From assembly GCA_029210585.1 (NCBI GenBank), contig JARGFP010000007.1, forward strand, positions 1-64,000: a DNA stretch of 64,000 nucleotides, written 5' to 3'. The translations under genes were made by a program, and so were the position numbers. Shown one piece after another: positions 9,728 through 17,154 of this stretch. The notes under the pieces were generated by a model. The model had not been told where the DNA came from. It saw only the letters and a list, made by a program, of their open reading frames with translations, and did not search any database. Positions within the stretch are counted from its first letter, which is position 1, and each line of letters begins with the position of its first letter. The stretch is from Bacteroidales bacterium (GTDB lineage Bacteria; Bacteroidota; Bacteroidia; Bacteroidales; GCA-2748055).

Positions 9728-9735
9728 TATCTTTG
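9728..9735 (+). promoter_or_regulatory. Candidate Bacteroidota -7 box upstream of GH97 gene
   Basis: TATCTTTG matches the Bacteroidota -7 consensus TAnnTTTG and lies 17 bp before the GH97 start codon. I do not see a TTTG or TTG at the right distance (18-21 bp) upstream, so this is a half-promoter match only. Confidence 0.35.
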
Positions 9736-9752
9736 GGTATAAAACTACGACA

Positions 9753-11702
9753 ATGAGAAAAATTCTTTTCCTCCTGCTTGCGGCAACCATGGTTTCCGGT
9801 TGTGAACAGGCTGGCAAATGGTCCATGCATTCGCCCGACGGGATCATCAGTGTTGTGCTCGAAATTTCTGAAAAAGGACAATTGTCCTATTACATGCTTC
9901 TCAATACCGATAATGAATATACAGCGGTTGTGGAGCCTTCCATGCTGGGGCTCGAGCGGGAAGACGGGTCATTCAGTTCCGGGCTTGCTTTCCTTTCCCA
10001 TGATACCAGGAAACTCAGCGAAAGTTATACACTGGCCACCGGAAAACAGCGGACTGTCTCCTACACGGCCAATGAACAGACCTTCACATTCATCAATAAC
10101 CAGGGGAAAGAGATGGCTGTCACTTTCAGGGTTTTTAATGATGGAATGGGATTCAGGTACCATTTTCCGGGAACAACGGAACAGTTGCATACGATTACAC
10201 GGGAGCACACGGCTTTCAATTTACCTGAAGACGGAACCTGCTGGAGTCAGCCCTATGATACCATTACCATGTACACGCCGGCCTATGAGACCTACTATGT
10301 GCGTTCCATGCCCATCGGAACAACTGCACCTGCCGGTATGAACGGCTGGTCCTTTCCCCTCACCTTTCATGCCGGTGAAACCTGGGGACTGATCACAGAA
10401 TCGAACCTCGACGGCACTTACCCTGCCATGCATCTTCAGCCAGAATGTGCACTTGGCAACTATACCATCCGTTTCCCGGAGGAAGAAGAAGCTTTTGGCA
10501 ATTTCACCAATCAACCACAGTCCACCCTGCCCTGGACCACACCATGGAGGGTAGTGATTGCAGGCAATTCCCCGGCTACACTGATCGCCTCCACCATTGT
10601 CACCGACCTTGCGGATCCATCCCGGATAGAAGACATCTCGTGGATTGAGCCCGGCAGGGCCGCCTGGAGCTGGTGGAGCGACTCCCCTTCCCCACAGTTC
10701 GTAAAGGAGCAGAACCGTTTCACTGACCTTGCAGTGGAAATGGGGTGGGAATACAACCTGATTGATGCCAACTGGAACGAAATGAAGGATGGTCATGTAA
10801 GAGATGCGGTTGCATATGCGCTTGAGCAGGATATCGGGCCGTTGCTCTGGTACAATTCCGGGGGCATCCACAATGTTGTTACAGAAGCCCCGCGTGACAA
10901 AATGTGGGATCCGGATGTGCGCGCTGCAGAATTCAAAATGATCTCCGACTGGGGTGTCAGGGGAGTGAAAGTCGATTTCTTCCAGAGCGATAAACAGGCG
11001 ATCATCAGGCAGTACCTGGGAATCCTTGAGGATGCCGCAGCACACAAGGTGATGGTCAACTTTCACGGGTGCACCCTCCCCCGCGGATGGAACCGCACCT
11101 GGCCCAACATGGTAACGCTTGAAGCGGTGCGCGGCGGAGAGGTCTACAAATTCGGACGAGCCTACCCGGAATCTGCGCCATGGCACAATACCGTACTGCC
11201 CTTCACCAGGAATGTCGTGGGTCCCATGGACTATACGCCAGTGATGTTTACGGATCACACCTACCCGCATCTTACCACCTATGCACATGAGCTGGCTACA
11301 TCCGTTGTGTTTGAATCGGGGATCATCCATATGGCCGACAAAGTGGAAGCCTACCTGGGGTTGCCTGAACAGGCGAAACAATTCCTGATGGACGTTCCGG
11401 CAGCCTGGGACGAGGTACGGTTCATCGACGGCTATCCGGGTGAATTCGTGATCCTCGCCCGGAAAAACGGTGACACATGGTACGTTGCTGGTCTGAACGC
11501 AAAGGATACAGGTGACACGTATACCTTTACTCCTGGGTTTCTTGGCGAAGGCAGCTTCGTGTGCAGCATGATCTTGGACGGAGCAACAGACGATACATTC
11601 AGTTTTGGCAAACAAACGATCGACAGGGACCGTGAACTGACAGTAGATGTACTGCCTTATGGCGGGTTCGCCGGGGTAATCTCCGCCGGACCGGGGCAAT
11701 AG
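9753..11702 (+). CDS. Glycoside hydrolase family 97 (retaining-type) lipoprotein
   Basis: A 649-residue GH97 enzyme, acting on alpha-glucosides or alpha-galactosides at the cell envelope. The N-terminal signal ends in VSGC, a likely lipobox. An N-terminal beta-sandwich (about 25-280) contains WSMHSPDG and FRVFNDGMGFRY; the catalytic (beta/alpha)8 barrel follows (about 285-550), then a C-terminal beta domain. In GVKVDFFQSD the Asp is residue 408, where known retaining GH97 alpha-galactosidases carry the nucleophile and inverting SusB-type enzymes lack it; E457 in TLEAVRGGE is the expected acid. So I infer the retaining branch, probably an alpha-galactosidase-like activity. It is not next to SusC/SusD, so it is not in a standard utilisation locus. 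Confidence 0.93.
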   Translation: MRKILFLLLAATMVSGCEQAGKWSMHSPDGIISVVLEISEKGQLSYYMLLNTDNEYTAVVEPSMLGLEREDGSFSSGLAFLSHDTRKLSESYTLATGKQRTVSYTANEQTFTFINNQGKEMAVTFRVFNDGMGFRYHFPGTTEQLHTITREHTAFNLPEDGTCWSQPYDTITMYTPAYETYYVRSMPIGTTAPAGMNGWSFPLTFHAGETWGLITESNLDGTYPAMHLQPECALGNYTIRFPEEEEAFGNFTNQPQSTLPWTTPWRVVIAGNSPATLIASTIVTDLADPSRIEDISWIEPGRAAWSWWSDSPSPQFVKEQNRFTDLAVEMGWEYNLIDANWNEMKDGHVRDAVAYALEQDIGPLLWYNSGGIHNVVTEAPRDKMWDPDVRAAEFKMISDWGVRGVKVDFFQSDKQAIIRQYLGILEDAAAHKVMVNFHGCTLPRGWNRTWPNMVTLEAVRGGEVYKFGRAYPESAPWHNTVLPFTRNVVGPMDYTPVMFTDHTYPHLTTYAHELATSVVFESGIIHMADKVEAYLGLPEQAKQFLMDVPAAWDEVRFIDGYPGEFVILARKNGDTWYVAGLNAKDTGDTYTFTPGFLGEGSFVCSMILDGATDDTFSFGKQTIDRDRELTVDVLPYGGFAGVISAGPGQ

Positions 11703-11792
11703 CTGCTGAACAATATAATAAATTTGCAATCCGGACAGGATTTTATCCATTTGAAGCGGCTATTTTTGTACCCTCATTTAAATCAGAATATC

Positions 11793-12383
11793 ATGCGGGT
11801 AGATTTCATGGAGTTCATCGCGTCATTTATGGTGTTGTTTGCGATCATTGATATTTTCGGATCGATCCCCATCATCCTGGGAATCAAGTCGAAGATTGGC
11901 AATATTTACGCAGAGCGGACCACCCTGGTTGCATTCGGAATCATGTTGCTTTTCCTGTTCATCGGGGAGCCGTTGCTGGGTATATTCGGGGTGGACATAT
12001 CCTCCTTCGCCATCGCGGGTTCCTTTATACTGCTGCTGATGGGAATGGAGATGGTCCTGGGTATTGAGCTTTTCAGGAATGAAGCGGGAAGCAGCGGAGC
12101 CATTGTACCGATCGCTTTCCCTCTGATTGCCGGTGCAGGTTCTATTACGACGTTGCTGTCGCTGCGTGCTGAATATGAATCAGTGAACATCCTGATCGCC
12201 CTTTCGCTGAACATGGTCATCGTCTACCTGGTATTGCGGCTCACCACCTGGTTTGAAAAAATACTGGGGCCAAGTGGCTTGCATATACTGCGGAAATTTT
12301 TCGGAATCATCCTGCTGGCGATTGCCGTGAAACTGTTTATTTCCAATACAGGTATTGATCTCGGCGGCAGCGCGACACCCTGA
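11793..12383 (+). CDS. MarC-family integral membrane protein
   Basis: A 196-residue polytopic membrane protein of the MarC (UPF0056) family. The ATG at 11793 is chosen; the frame is open from a TTG at 11724 but the extra residues are not membrane-like. Six hydrophobic segments are visible, beginning FIASFMVLFAIIDIFGSIPII, including LLMGMEMVLGIELF and the conserved VPIAFPLIAGAGSITTLL, and ending FFGIILLAIAVKLFI. Despite the name, the family is not a proven drug-resistance determinant and its transport substrate is unknown. It lies 90 bp after the GH97 gene on the same strand and converges with the alcohol dehydrogenase gene 13 bp away. Confidence 0.9.
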   Translation: MRVDFMEFIASFMVLFAIIDIFGSIPIILGIKSKIGNIYAERTTLVAFGIMLLFLFIGEPLLGIFGVDISSFAIAGSFILLLMGMEMVLGIELFRNEAGSSGAIVPIAFPLIAGAGSITTLLSLRAEYESVNILIALSLNMVIVYLVLRLTTWFEKILGPSGLHILRKFFGIILLAIAVKLFISNTGIDLGGSATP

Positions 12384-12396
12384 GAACCGGGTTGGT

Positions 12397-13581
12397 TCAG
12401 GCGGTGCGCGCCAGACGTTTCCTGATGATCAGCTCAAGTTCCTCATCGCTGAAGGTTACAGGGTGATGCTTGTGAGAGGTTTCATCAACGATCTTCCTGA
12501 TAACACCGGTATTTACTATATCCGGATCCAGCGGGGGAATTTCGAGCACATTGGAGATATGTTCCAGTTTGTCCTTGAACGCCAACAGGTATTCCTTGTC
12601 TTCCTTGTATTTGAAGTCAGAAAATATCTTACTGACTATCAGGTACTTGTTGTAAGCTGAATTCTTTTTATTGTCGATGATCTTATCGATGGTCATGGAA
12701 TTCACTGTCGACATCAATGTTCCGCACACCGATCCGTGGGGGATATTGCAATGCGCACCGAACGGGGATGCAAAACCGTGCACCAAGCCCAGTCCGGCAT
12801 GGGCCAGGGTAATGCCGGAGAACATGGCGGCGATGGCCATTCCGGACCTGGCTTCCAGGTTGTTTTCACCTTCCAGGAACGCGCGGAGCAGGTTGCGCTT
12901 GATCAGTTTGAGTCCGTGCAATGCCAGGGCATCCGTCATGGGATTGGACTGCTTGCTGAGGTAAGATTCCAGCAATTGTGTAAAGGCATCCATTCCGCTG
13001 GTTGCCGTAAGTCCCGGGGGACAGGTAAGCATCATTTCCGGATCAATGATTGCCGCATCGGGGATGAAATGATCATGCCGCAGGGATTTCTTGAAACCCT
13101 GTTCCCCGATTTCGGAAAGCACTGCATTTTTTGTCATTTCGCTGCCTGTTCCTGAAGTAGTCGGCATCGCAATGAAGGGAATTTTTTTTCCAGGATGTTC
13201 TTTGACGCCGACTCCTTCCAGGTAGTTTTTCACACTGTCGTCCACCAGCAATATGGCAGATATGGCTTTCCCGGCATCCATGACGCTTCCTCCGCCTACA
13301 GCAACCACCACTTTGATACCGCTACCGCGGTATTTTCCTGCAATGTCATCGACCATTTGGGGAGAAGGCTCTGAGCCGATGGATTCCTGGTACAGGGTGT
13401 TCCCTTTCTCCCTGAGACTGCTGATGATCTCGTCGCCATGTCCGGAAAAATGAATCGAGGTGGTGCCAGTGACCAGCAGTACCGTATCTCCGTAGCGTGC
13501 AACCTGTGCCGGGAGTTCGGCTCGTCTTCCGGGACCGAATATAATCCTGGGTAAGGAAGAAAAGTGAAAAGAGGATATCAT
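12397..13581 (-). CDS. Iron-containing alcohol dehydrogenase
   Basis: A 394-residue group III (Fe-dependent) NAD(P)-linked alcohol dehydrogenase. The N-terminal Rossmann-like domain has VVVAVGGGSVMDAGKAI for dinucleotide binding, then AMPTTSGTGSEMTKNAV. Metal ligands come from D and H residues in the helical C-terminal domain: GMDAFTQLLESYLS, and the pair of His motifs in GLGLVHGFASPFGAHCNIPHG. It likely interconverts an alcohol and aldehyde during fermentation, perhaps butanol/propanol- or lactaldehyde-type; the substrate is not determinable. It is monocistronic with a well-formed promoter upstream (13598-13626). Confidence 0.93.
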   Translation of the reverse strand: MISSFHFSSLPRIIFGPGRRAELPAQVARYGDTVLLVTGTTSIHFSGHGDEIISSLREKGNTLYQESIGSEPSPQMVDDIAGKYRGSGIKVVVAVGGGSVMDAGKAISAILLVDDSVKNYLEGVGVKEHPGKKIPFIAMPTTSGTGSEMTKNAVLSEIGEQGFKKSLRHDHFIPDAAIIDPEMMLTCPPGLTATSGMDAFTQLLESYLSKQSNPMTDALALHGLKLIKRNLLRAFLEGENNLEARSGMAIAAMFSGITLAHAGLGLVHGFASPFGAHCNIPHGSVCGTLMSTVNSMTIDKIIDNKKNSAYNKYLIVSKIFSDFKYKEDKEYLLAFKDKLEHISNVLEIPPLDPDIVNTGVIRKIVDETSHKHHPVTFSDEELELIIRKRLARTA

Positions 13582-13597
13582 AGCTCGTATTTTTTTT

Positions 13598-13626
13598 CAA
13601 AGATATAGAAAAATTAGCGTAAGCAA
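13598..13626 (-). promoter_or_regulatory. Bacteroidota-type promoter for iron alcohol dehydrogenase
   Basis: Read on the minus strand, TTG (13626-13624), an 18-bp spacer and TATCTTTG (13605-13598) match the -33/-7 promoter of the primary Bacteroidota sigma factor. It lies 16 bp upstream of the dehydrogenase ATG. Confidence 0.55.
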
Positions 13627-13686
13627 GGAGAAGGCTGGAATCAGTCATACCAAATGACCAACCAGATACCAGGGTGCTGCGGGGGA

Positions 13687-14169
13687 TCAGAGGTTGATTT
13701 CCAGCAGGTTTTCGACCATGCGCTTATGCAGGCCGGATTTTTTAGCGATCTCATCGATGCCCAATCCACTTTGCTGCATCCTTTTCACCATGGTCCGCAA
13801 TGATTCCCCGATCTCCACCAGGTTTCCTTCAGGGTCGTAGAACCGGATGGTATATTGTCCCCACTCCTCTTCTTCAAGGTTGTGCAGAATACGCAGGTCA
13901 CTGAGCAGCACTTTCTCAACGGAATCTTCAATTGCCTCCGTCTCAAAACAGAGTTCCAGGTTCCTGTTGCCAATGGGTTCGTAAGTATATCCCAATTCTC
14001 TCGATATAGGGTATTTTTCTTCCAGTTGCCAGAGCGTAAAACCGTTCTGAAAAACAATGCAGCCTCCCAGGTCCTGTTTTACTTTCTGTCCGAGAAATTT
14101 CTCATAGAATTCACGTTGTTTTGGAAGGTCGTTACAAAAGACCACTGAAGAATGAAAATTTACATCCAT
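13687..14169 (-). CDS. VOC-family (glyoxalase-like) protein with C-terminal helical tail
   Basis: A 160-residue protein with one vicinal-oxygen-chelate domain (about residues 1-122). Paired beta-alpha-beta-beta-beta units are visible: SSVVFCNDLPKQREFYEKFLG and the closing strand YTIRFYDPEGNLVEIGE, the usual VOC signature ending in Glu. The exact enzyme (lyase, dioxygenase or binding protein) cannot be read from this. Unusually, the last 35 residues, SGLGIDEIAKKSGLHKRMVENLL, look like a small helix-turn-helix unit, more like a transcription-factor or Xre-type fragment than a VOC tail. The gene is monocistronic on the minus strand. Confidence 0.82.
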   Translation of the reverse strand: MDVNFHSSVVFCNDLPKQREFYEKFLGQKVKQDLGGCIVFQNGFTLWQLEEKYPISRELGYTYEPIGNRNLELCFETEAIEDSVEKVLLSDLRILHNLEEEEWGQYTIRFYDPEGNLVEIGESLRTMVKRMQQSGLGIDEIAKKSGLHKRMVENLLEINL

Positions 14170-14581
14170 ATGTAAAAATTATTCAGGTTTACTTTGTATT
14201 TCGCAGCCGGTCAGGATTTGTTATAAAACCGGGATAAATCAGTGCAGATCGTTATTTTCAGGGAATTGCACCATCACCACTCATAGGGATATTCATTGTG
14301 ATTATGTGTATCTGCAAGTTAACACTTCTTCAGGAACCAGCCTATCAAAAATGGGAACAAATGTATTTCTTGATAATGAATGAACCTCCGACCCGGTTCT
14401 TTTCCGGATCCGCAGCGGAGCCACTAACAGGTGTTGCCAACATTGCACACCGGGTTGGTCAGCAGAGTGGATTTCCGCAAATAATCAGTCTGGTCACTTC
14501 CCCTGAAAGCATAAATTTGCTATATTTGCACGCCGAATGGCGCACGTTTACTCCGTTTTTCTGTGCACATTCCAGGGCAAT
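14170..14581. other. Intergenic stretch before tRNA-Arg
   Basis: About 410 bp between the VOC gene and the tRNA. A 97-codon open frame crosses it but runs into the tRNA and has no recognisable features, so I do not call it. The only signal I see is the -7-like box close to the tRNA, listed separately. Confidence 0.6.
14521..14528 (+). promoter_or_regulatory. Candidate -7 box for tRNA-Arg
   Basis: TATATTTG is a perfect TAnnTTTG match 53 bp before the mature tRNA 5' end, a sensible distance for a short 5' leader. No clear -33 TTTG is seen. Confidence 0.45.
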
Positions 14582-14655
14582 GGTTCCGTAGCTCAGCTGG
14601 ATAGAGCAACAGCCTTCTAAGCTGTAGGTCGAAGGTTCGAATCCTTCCGGAATCA
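14582..14655 (+). tRNA. tRNA-Arg (anticodon UCU)
   Basis: A 74-nt tRNA. Acceptor arm GGTTCCG pairs with CGGAATC (one G-U), the D arm is GCTC...GAGC, the anticodon stem ACAGC/GCTGT encloses the loop CTTCTAA with anticodon TCT, and the T arm is GAAGG-TTCGAAT-CCTTC. The discriminator is A and the 3' CCA is not encoded. It reads AGA codons. Confidence 0.95.
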
Positions 14656-14666
14656 CAAGCCGTTCT

Positions 14667-14698
14667 AAAGCCCGGCGCTGTCGCGCCGGGCTTTTTTT
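14667..14698 (+). terminator. Rho-independent terminator after tRNA-Arg
   Basis: Perfect 9-bp GC stem GCCCGGCGC/GCGCCGGGC with loop TGTC, extended by AAA/TTT and followed by a run of seven T. It lies 12 nt after the tRNA. Confidence 0.92.
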
Positions 14699-14740
14699 CT
14701 GACACTTTGTTGAAAGCGAGCTTTCATAAGAAGGGGAAGA

Positions 14741-14778
14741 AAAAAAGCCCGAAATATTGCGCAGCAATATTGGGCTTT
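14741..14778 (-). terminator. Terminator for the T9SS-cargo gene
   Basis: Hairpin with arms AAAGCCC and AATATTGC against GCAATATT and GGGCTTT, loop GCA and a 2-nt bulge. On the minus strand it is followed by a T-rich run (the A-run at 14738-14746), so it ends the transcript of the 14861-16147 gene, 82 bp beyond its stop. Confidence 0.75.
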
Positions 14779-14860
14779 AAACAGGCTTGCCGCATGGAGG
14801 ACAAGGATCACGCAAGTAATCCTTGCCAACAAATAATAAGGGCATTGCAGCAAAAAGAGA

Positions 14861-16147
14861 TCAGAACTTGAATACCTTGCCGGTCTGGTAACCCAAAACA
14901 CTGGTAACGGTAATGATATAGAACCCGTCGGGATAGGGAGAAAGATCGATATCTGCCACACCGTTTTCTACTCTTGTAGTAAAAACCACTTTCCCGGCGG
15001 CGTCGATGATGTTGATGATCGAAGGACTGTCGAATCCGGACCTGACATGCAATATGCCATCGGTAGGATTGGGAAACAATTTAAAGTCAAACGGATCCGG
15101 AGTGCTGAAAAAATCATCTTCCTCTTCTTCAATTTCCTCCTCCTCTTTTTCCTCCTCATTTTCCTTCACTTCTTCAGCATCTGCCATGGCATAATAGTAC
15201 AATACACTGTCGGCCAACTGGTAATGAACTGAATCCGATGAAATATACCTGATTTCCTTAATGACATTATTCACTACATCATACGAAAACAACTGTTTTT
15301 CGTGCACCGGACCGGTATTTGATTCGCTTGTTTTCGTTCGCATGGTATTCCTGTCCAGTTCATCATAGAAAAATTGCAGTTGCTCCGCTTGATGCCAGTC
15401 TCCCTGTTCATTTTCCCTTGTGTCTGAATGTATCCAATGCAACAAATTCTGCTCCCTGTAATTATTCCTGTACCTGGTCTCAACAAGGTTCAGGCGCTCA
15501 CCTGCTTCTGACAGTTCCTTTCTTTCGGATGAAAGTGTGCCAATGGAATCGTAGTGATATACTTCCTTGTAGATGGCGTTGTCAGGGTTGATTTCGCGTG
15601 GGATGTTCATGGTGTAGTCGGAAAGCTGACTGGAGGCATCGTACGCATATGCTTCATTAACATCCAGGCGCGATGTATCATTCGCTGTCCGCCATTCTAT
15701 ATTTGAATTCCGGGTAAAGGAACCGCTTTCGTCATAATTATAGGTTTCCCTGATCAATATGAACAGATGCCTGATCTGGTCGTTCCAGCTGCTCTTGAAA
15801 ACGTCGGCTATCCTGCCGGATTCCTCATAAGTGTACCTGACTGAATACCCGGAAGTATACTTGAAAACATTGTCCTCGTACCGTTCAACAATTGAATCCA
15901 ACAAACTATTTTCGTCAAAATAAAAGAACTTTCTGCTGATGTTTGGATCCGGATGATCTTCCCTGAATTCGAAATGTATGACAGAATCCAGCGCCTCCAT
16001 GGAACAGATGGCTTCAAAGCTGGTGATCCCGGATGTGCAGTCTGCATTTTCTTCAGATGCAACTGTCTCTCTTTCAGGTAATTGCTGATTATAACAAGGC
16101 AATACAATCACACTTAGCAAGATGCTAATTAAGCTGGGTTTTTTCAT
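14861..16147 (-). CDS. Secreted protein with T9SS type A sorting domain and YD-like repeats
   Basis: A 428-residue exported protein of unknown function. A signal peptide covers about residues 1-20. The body carries repeated aromatic-Asp segments such as FYFDENSLLDSIVE, YNYDESGSFTRN, YHYDSIGTLSSE and FFYDELDRN, resembling degenerate YD/RHS-type beta-strand repeats. A strongly acidic stretch (Glu-rich, about residues 322-347) precedes the C-terminal domain. The last ~75 residues, from FKLFPNPTDGILHV to the YPDGFYIITV and KVFKF strands, are a typical type IX secretion signal, so the protein should be exported by the Por/T9SS route and anchored at or released from the surface. No enzymatic motif is seen. 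Confidence 0.85.
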   Translation of the reverse strand: MKKPSLISILLSVIVLPCYNQQLPERETVASEENADCTSGITSFEAICSMEALDSVIHFEFREDHPDPNISRKFFYFDENSLLDSIVERYEDNVFKYTSGYSVRYTYEESGRIADVFKSSWNDQIRHLFILIRETYNYDESGSFTRNSNIEWRTANDTSRLDVNEAYAYDASSQLSDYTMNIPREINPDNAIYKEVYHYDSIGTLSSERKELSEAGERLNLVETRYRNNYREQNLLHWIHSDTRENEQGDWHQAEQLQFFYDELDRNTMRTKTSESNTGPVHEKQLFSYDVVNNVIKEIRYISSDSVHYQLADSVLYYYAMADAEEVKENEEEKEEEEIEEEEDDFFSTPDPFDFKLFPNPTDGILHVRSGFDSPSIINIIDAAGKVVFTTRVENGVADIDLSPYPDGFYIITVTSVLGYQTGKVFKF

Positions 16148-16409
16148 ATAGAATTGTGCTGCAATTCTGTCTTTCGGACGCTAAAATAGACAACAATCGT
16201 TTTATTTGACGAAATGTTTTGTTAAAAGTTTCATTCATTCGTCAAAATGCCCTGCAACGCGGGTCAACAAACGATTGTGAAAATCAGCGACAATGCACTT
16301 TTTCTGAGGATCATATTCAAATTTTGATTATTATTGATCTTTATAAGTGCTGATCAGATCCTGCCAGCGCTGATTTTTTTAACTTACAGAACCACACAAC
16401 CTTCAGCAT
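16148..16409. promoter_or_regulatory. Divergent intergenic region with three long-range inverted repeats
   Basis: The 262-bp gap between the T9SS-cargo gene (minus) and the FISUMP lipoprotein gene (plus) is AT-rich and holds three perfect inverted pairs: ACAATCGTTT (16193-16202) with AAACGATTGT (16269-16278); TTTGACGAA (16205-16213) with TTCGTCAAA (16238-16246), 24 bp apart; and AAATCAGCG (16281-16289) with CGCTGATTT (16368-16376), the last arm running into seven T. They could be operators or parts of a folded leader with a terminator-like end. Function is inferred only. Confidence 0.45.
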
Positions 16410-17123
16410 ATGAATTATGCCAGCAAGATTACTTTTCTCCTTATTCTCTTATTGCCCATGCTTCATTTTAAGGGATGCAACATGGACCGAAGCAGTAAAA
16501 AATCATCCAGGGAAACGGTTACCGATTTCGACGGGAATATCTACCAGACGGTTAAAATCGGCAAACAGGTATGGATGGCAGAAAATCTTGCTGTAACACA
16601 TTACACGAACGGGGAGCCCATACCTGAAGTGACCGATGCTCCTACGTGGTACAGTCTTGAAACCCCTGGTTTCTGCTGGTACAACAACGATTCTGCACGC
16701 TTCGGGAGAGCATTCGGGGCACTATATAATTACCATGCAATTCAGACTGGCAGGTTGTGCCCGGAAGGCTGGCGCATCCCCACATCTGACGATTATAAAA
16801 CCCTGCTCAGCCACCTGGACCCTTCGGCTGATTTCGTTAAACACGAAGCGAGCAAAATTGCAGGGGGCAAAATGAAATCCCGGGACTCCATTTACTGGGC
16901 TCGGCCCAACGTGGCTGCCACCAACGAAAGCGGGTTCAGTGCGCTGCCCGGCGGATGCAGATCGTATGCCGGCAATTTCTCCATGGCGGGGTCTTTCGGA
17001 TACTATGGTGCTGCTGACAATACGACTTCGCTGGCGCTGCGCGCCGCCACCGGCAGTGCGTTTTTGCGGGACAAGGTATCGGGATATGTGGGTGTTTCGG
17101 TGCGCTGCATTAAAGAGGACTAA
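16410..17123 (+). CDS. FISUMP-domain lipoprotein
   Basis: A 237-residue lipoprotein with a 'Fibrobacter succinogenes major paralogous' (FISUMP) domain. The N-terminal signal ends FKGC, a likely lipobox. The domain starts at about residue 40 with VTDFDGNIYQTVKIGKQVWM and shows the usual blocks AENLAVTHYTNGEPIPE, GALYNYHAI, CPEGWRIPTSDDY and SGFSALPGGCRS, ending with VGVSVRCIKED. The family is common on Bacteroidota and Fibrobacter surfaces; its role is unknown but the fold resembles C-type-lectin-like or sulfatase-modifying-factor-like domains. It lies 31 bp before the first TonB-dependent receptor gene and may be co-transcribed with it. Confidence 0.88.
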   Translation: MNYASKITFLLILLLPMLHFKGCNMDRSSKKSSRETVTDFDGNIYQTVKIGKQVWMAENLAVTHYTNGEPIPEVTDAPTWYSLETPGFCWYNNDSARFGRAFGALYNYHAIQTGRLCPEGWRIPTSDDYKTLLSHLDPSADFVKHEASKIAGGKMKSRDSIYWARPNVAATNESGFSALPGGCRSYAGNFSMAGSFGYYGAADNTTSLALRAATGSAFLRDKVSGYVGVSVRCIKED

Positions 17124-17154
17124 ATTAAAATACTACCTGTAAAGAAAGCATCTC

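Noticed and set aside
10221-11750. A 509-codon open frame on the minus strand opposite the GH97 gene
   Set aside because: It mirrors the GH97 coding sequence, has no recognisable domain, and is rich in Cys, His and Val typical of antisense frames. GH97 on the plus strand explains the region fully.
14298-14591. A 97-codon plus-strand frame before tRNA-Arg
   Set aside because: Runs into the tRNA gene, has no ribosome binding site or domain and ends inside the tRNA.
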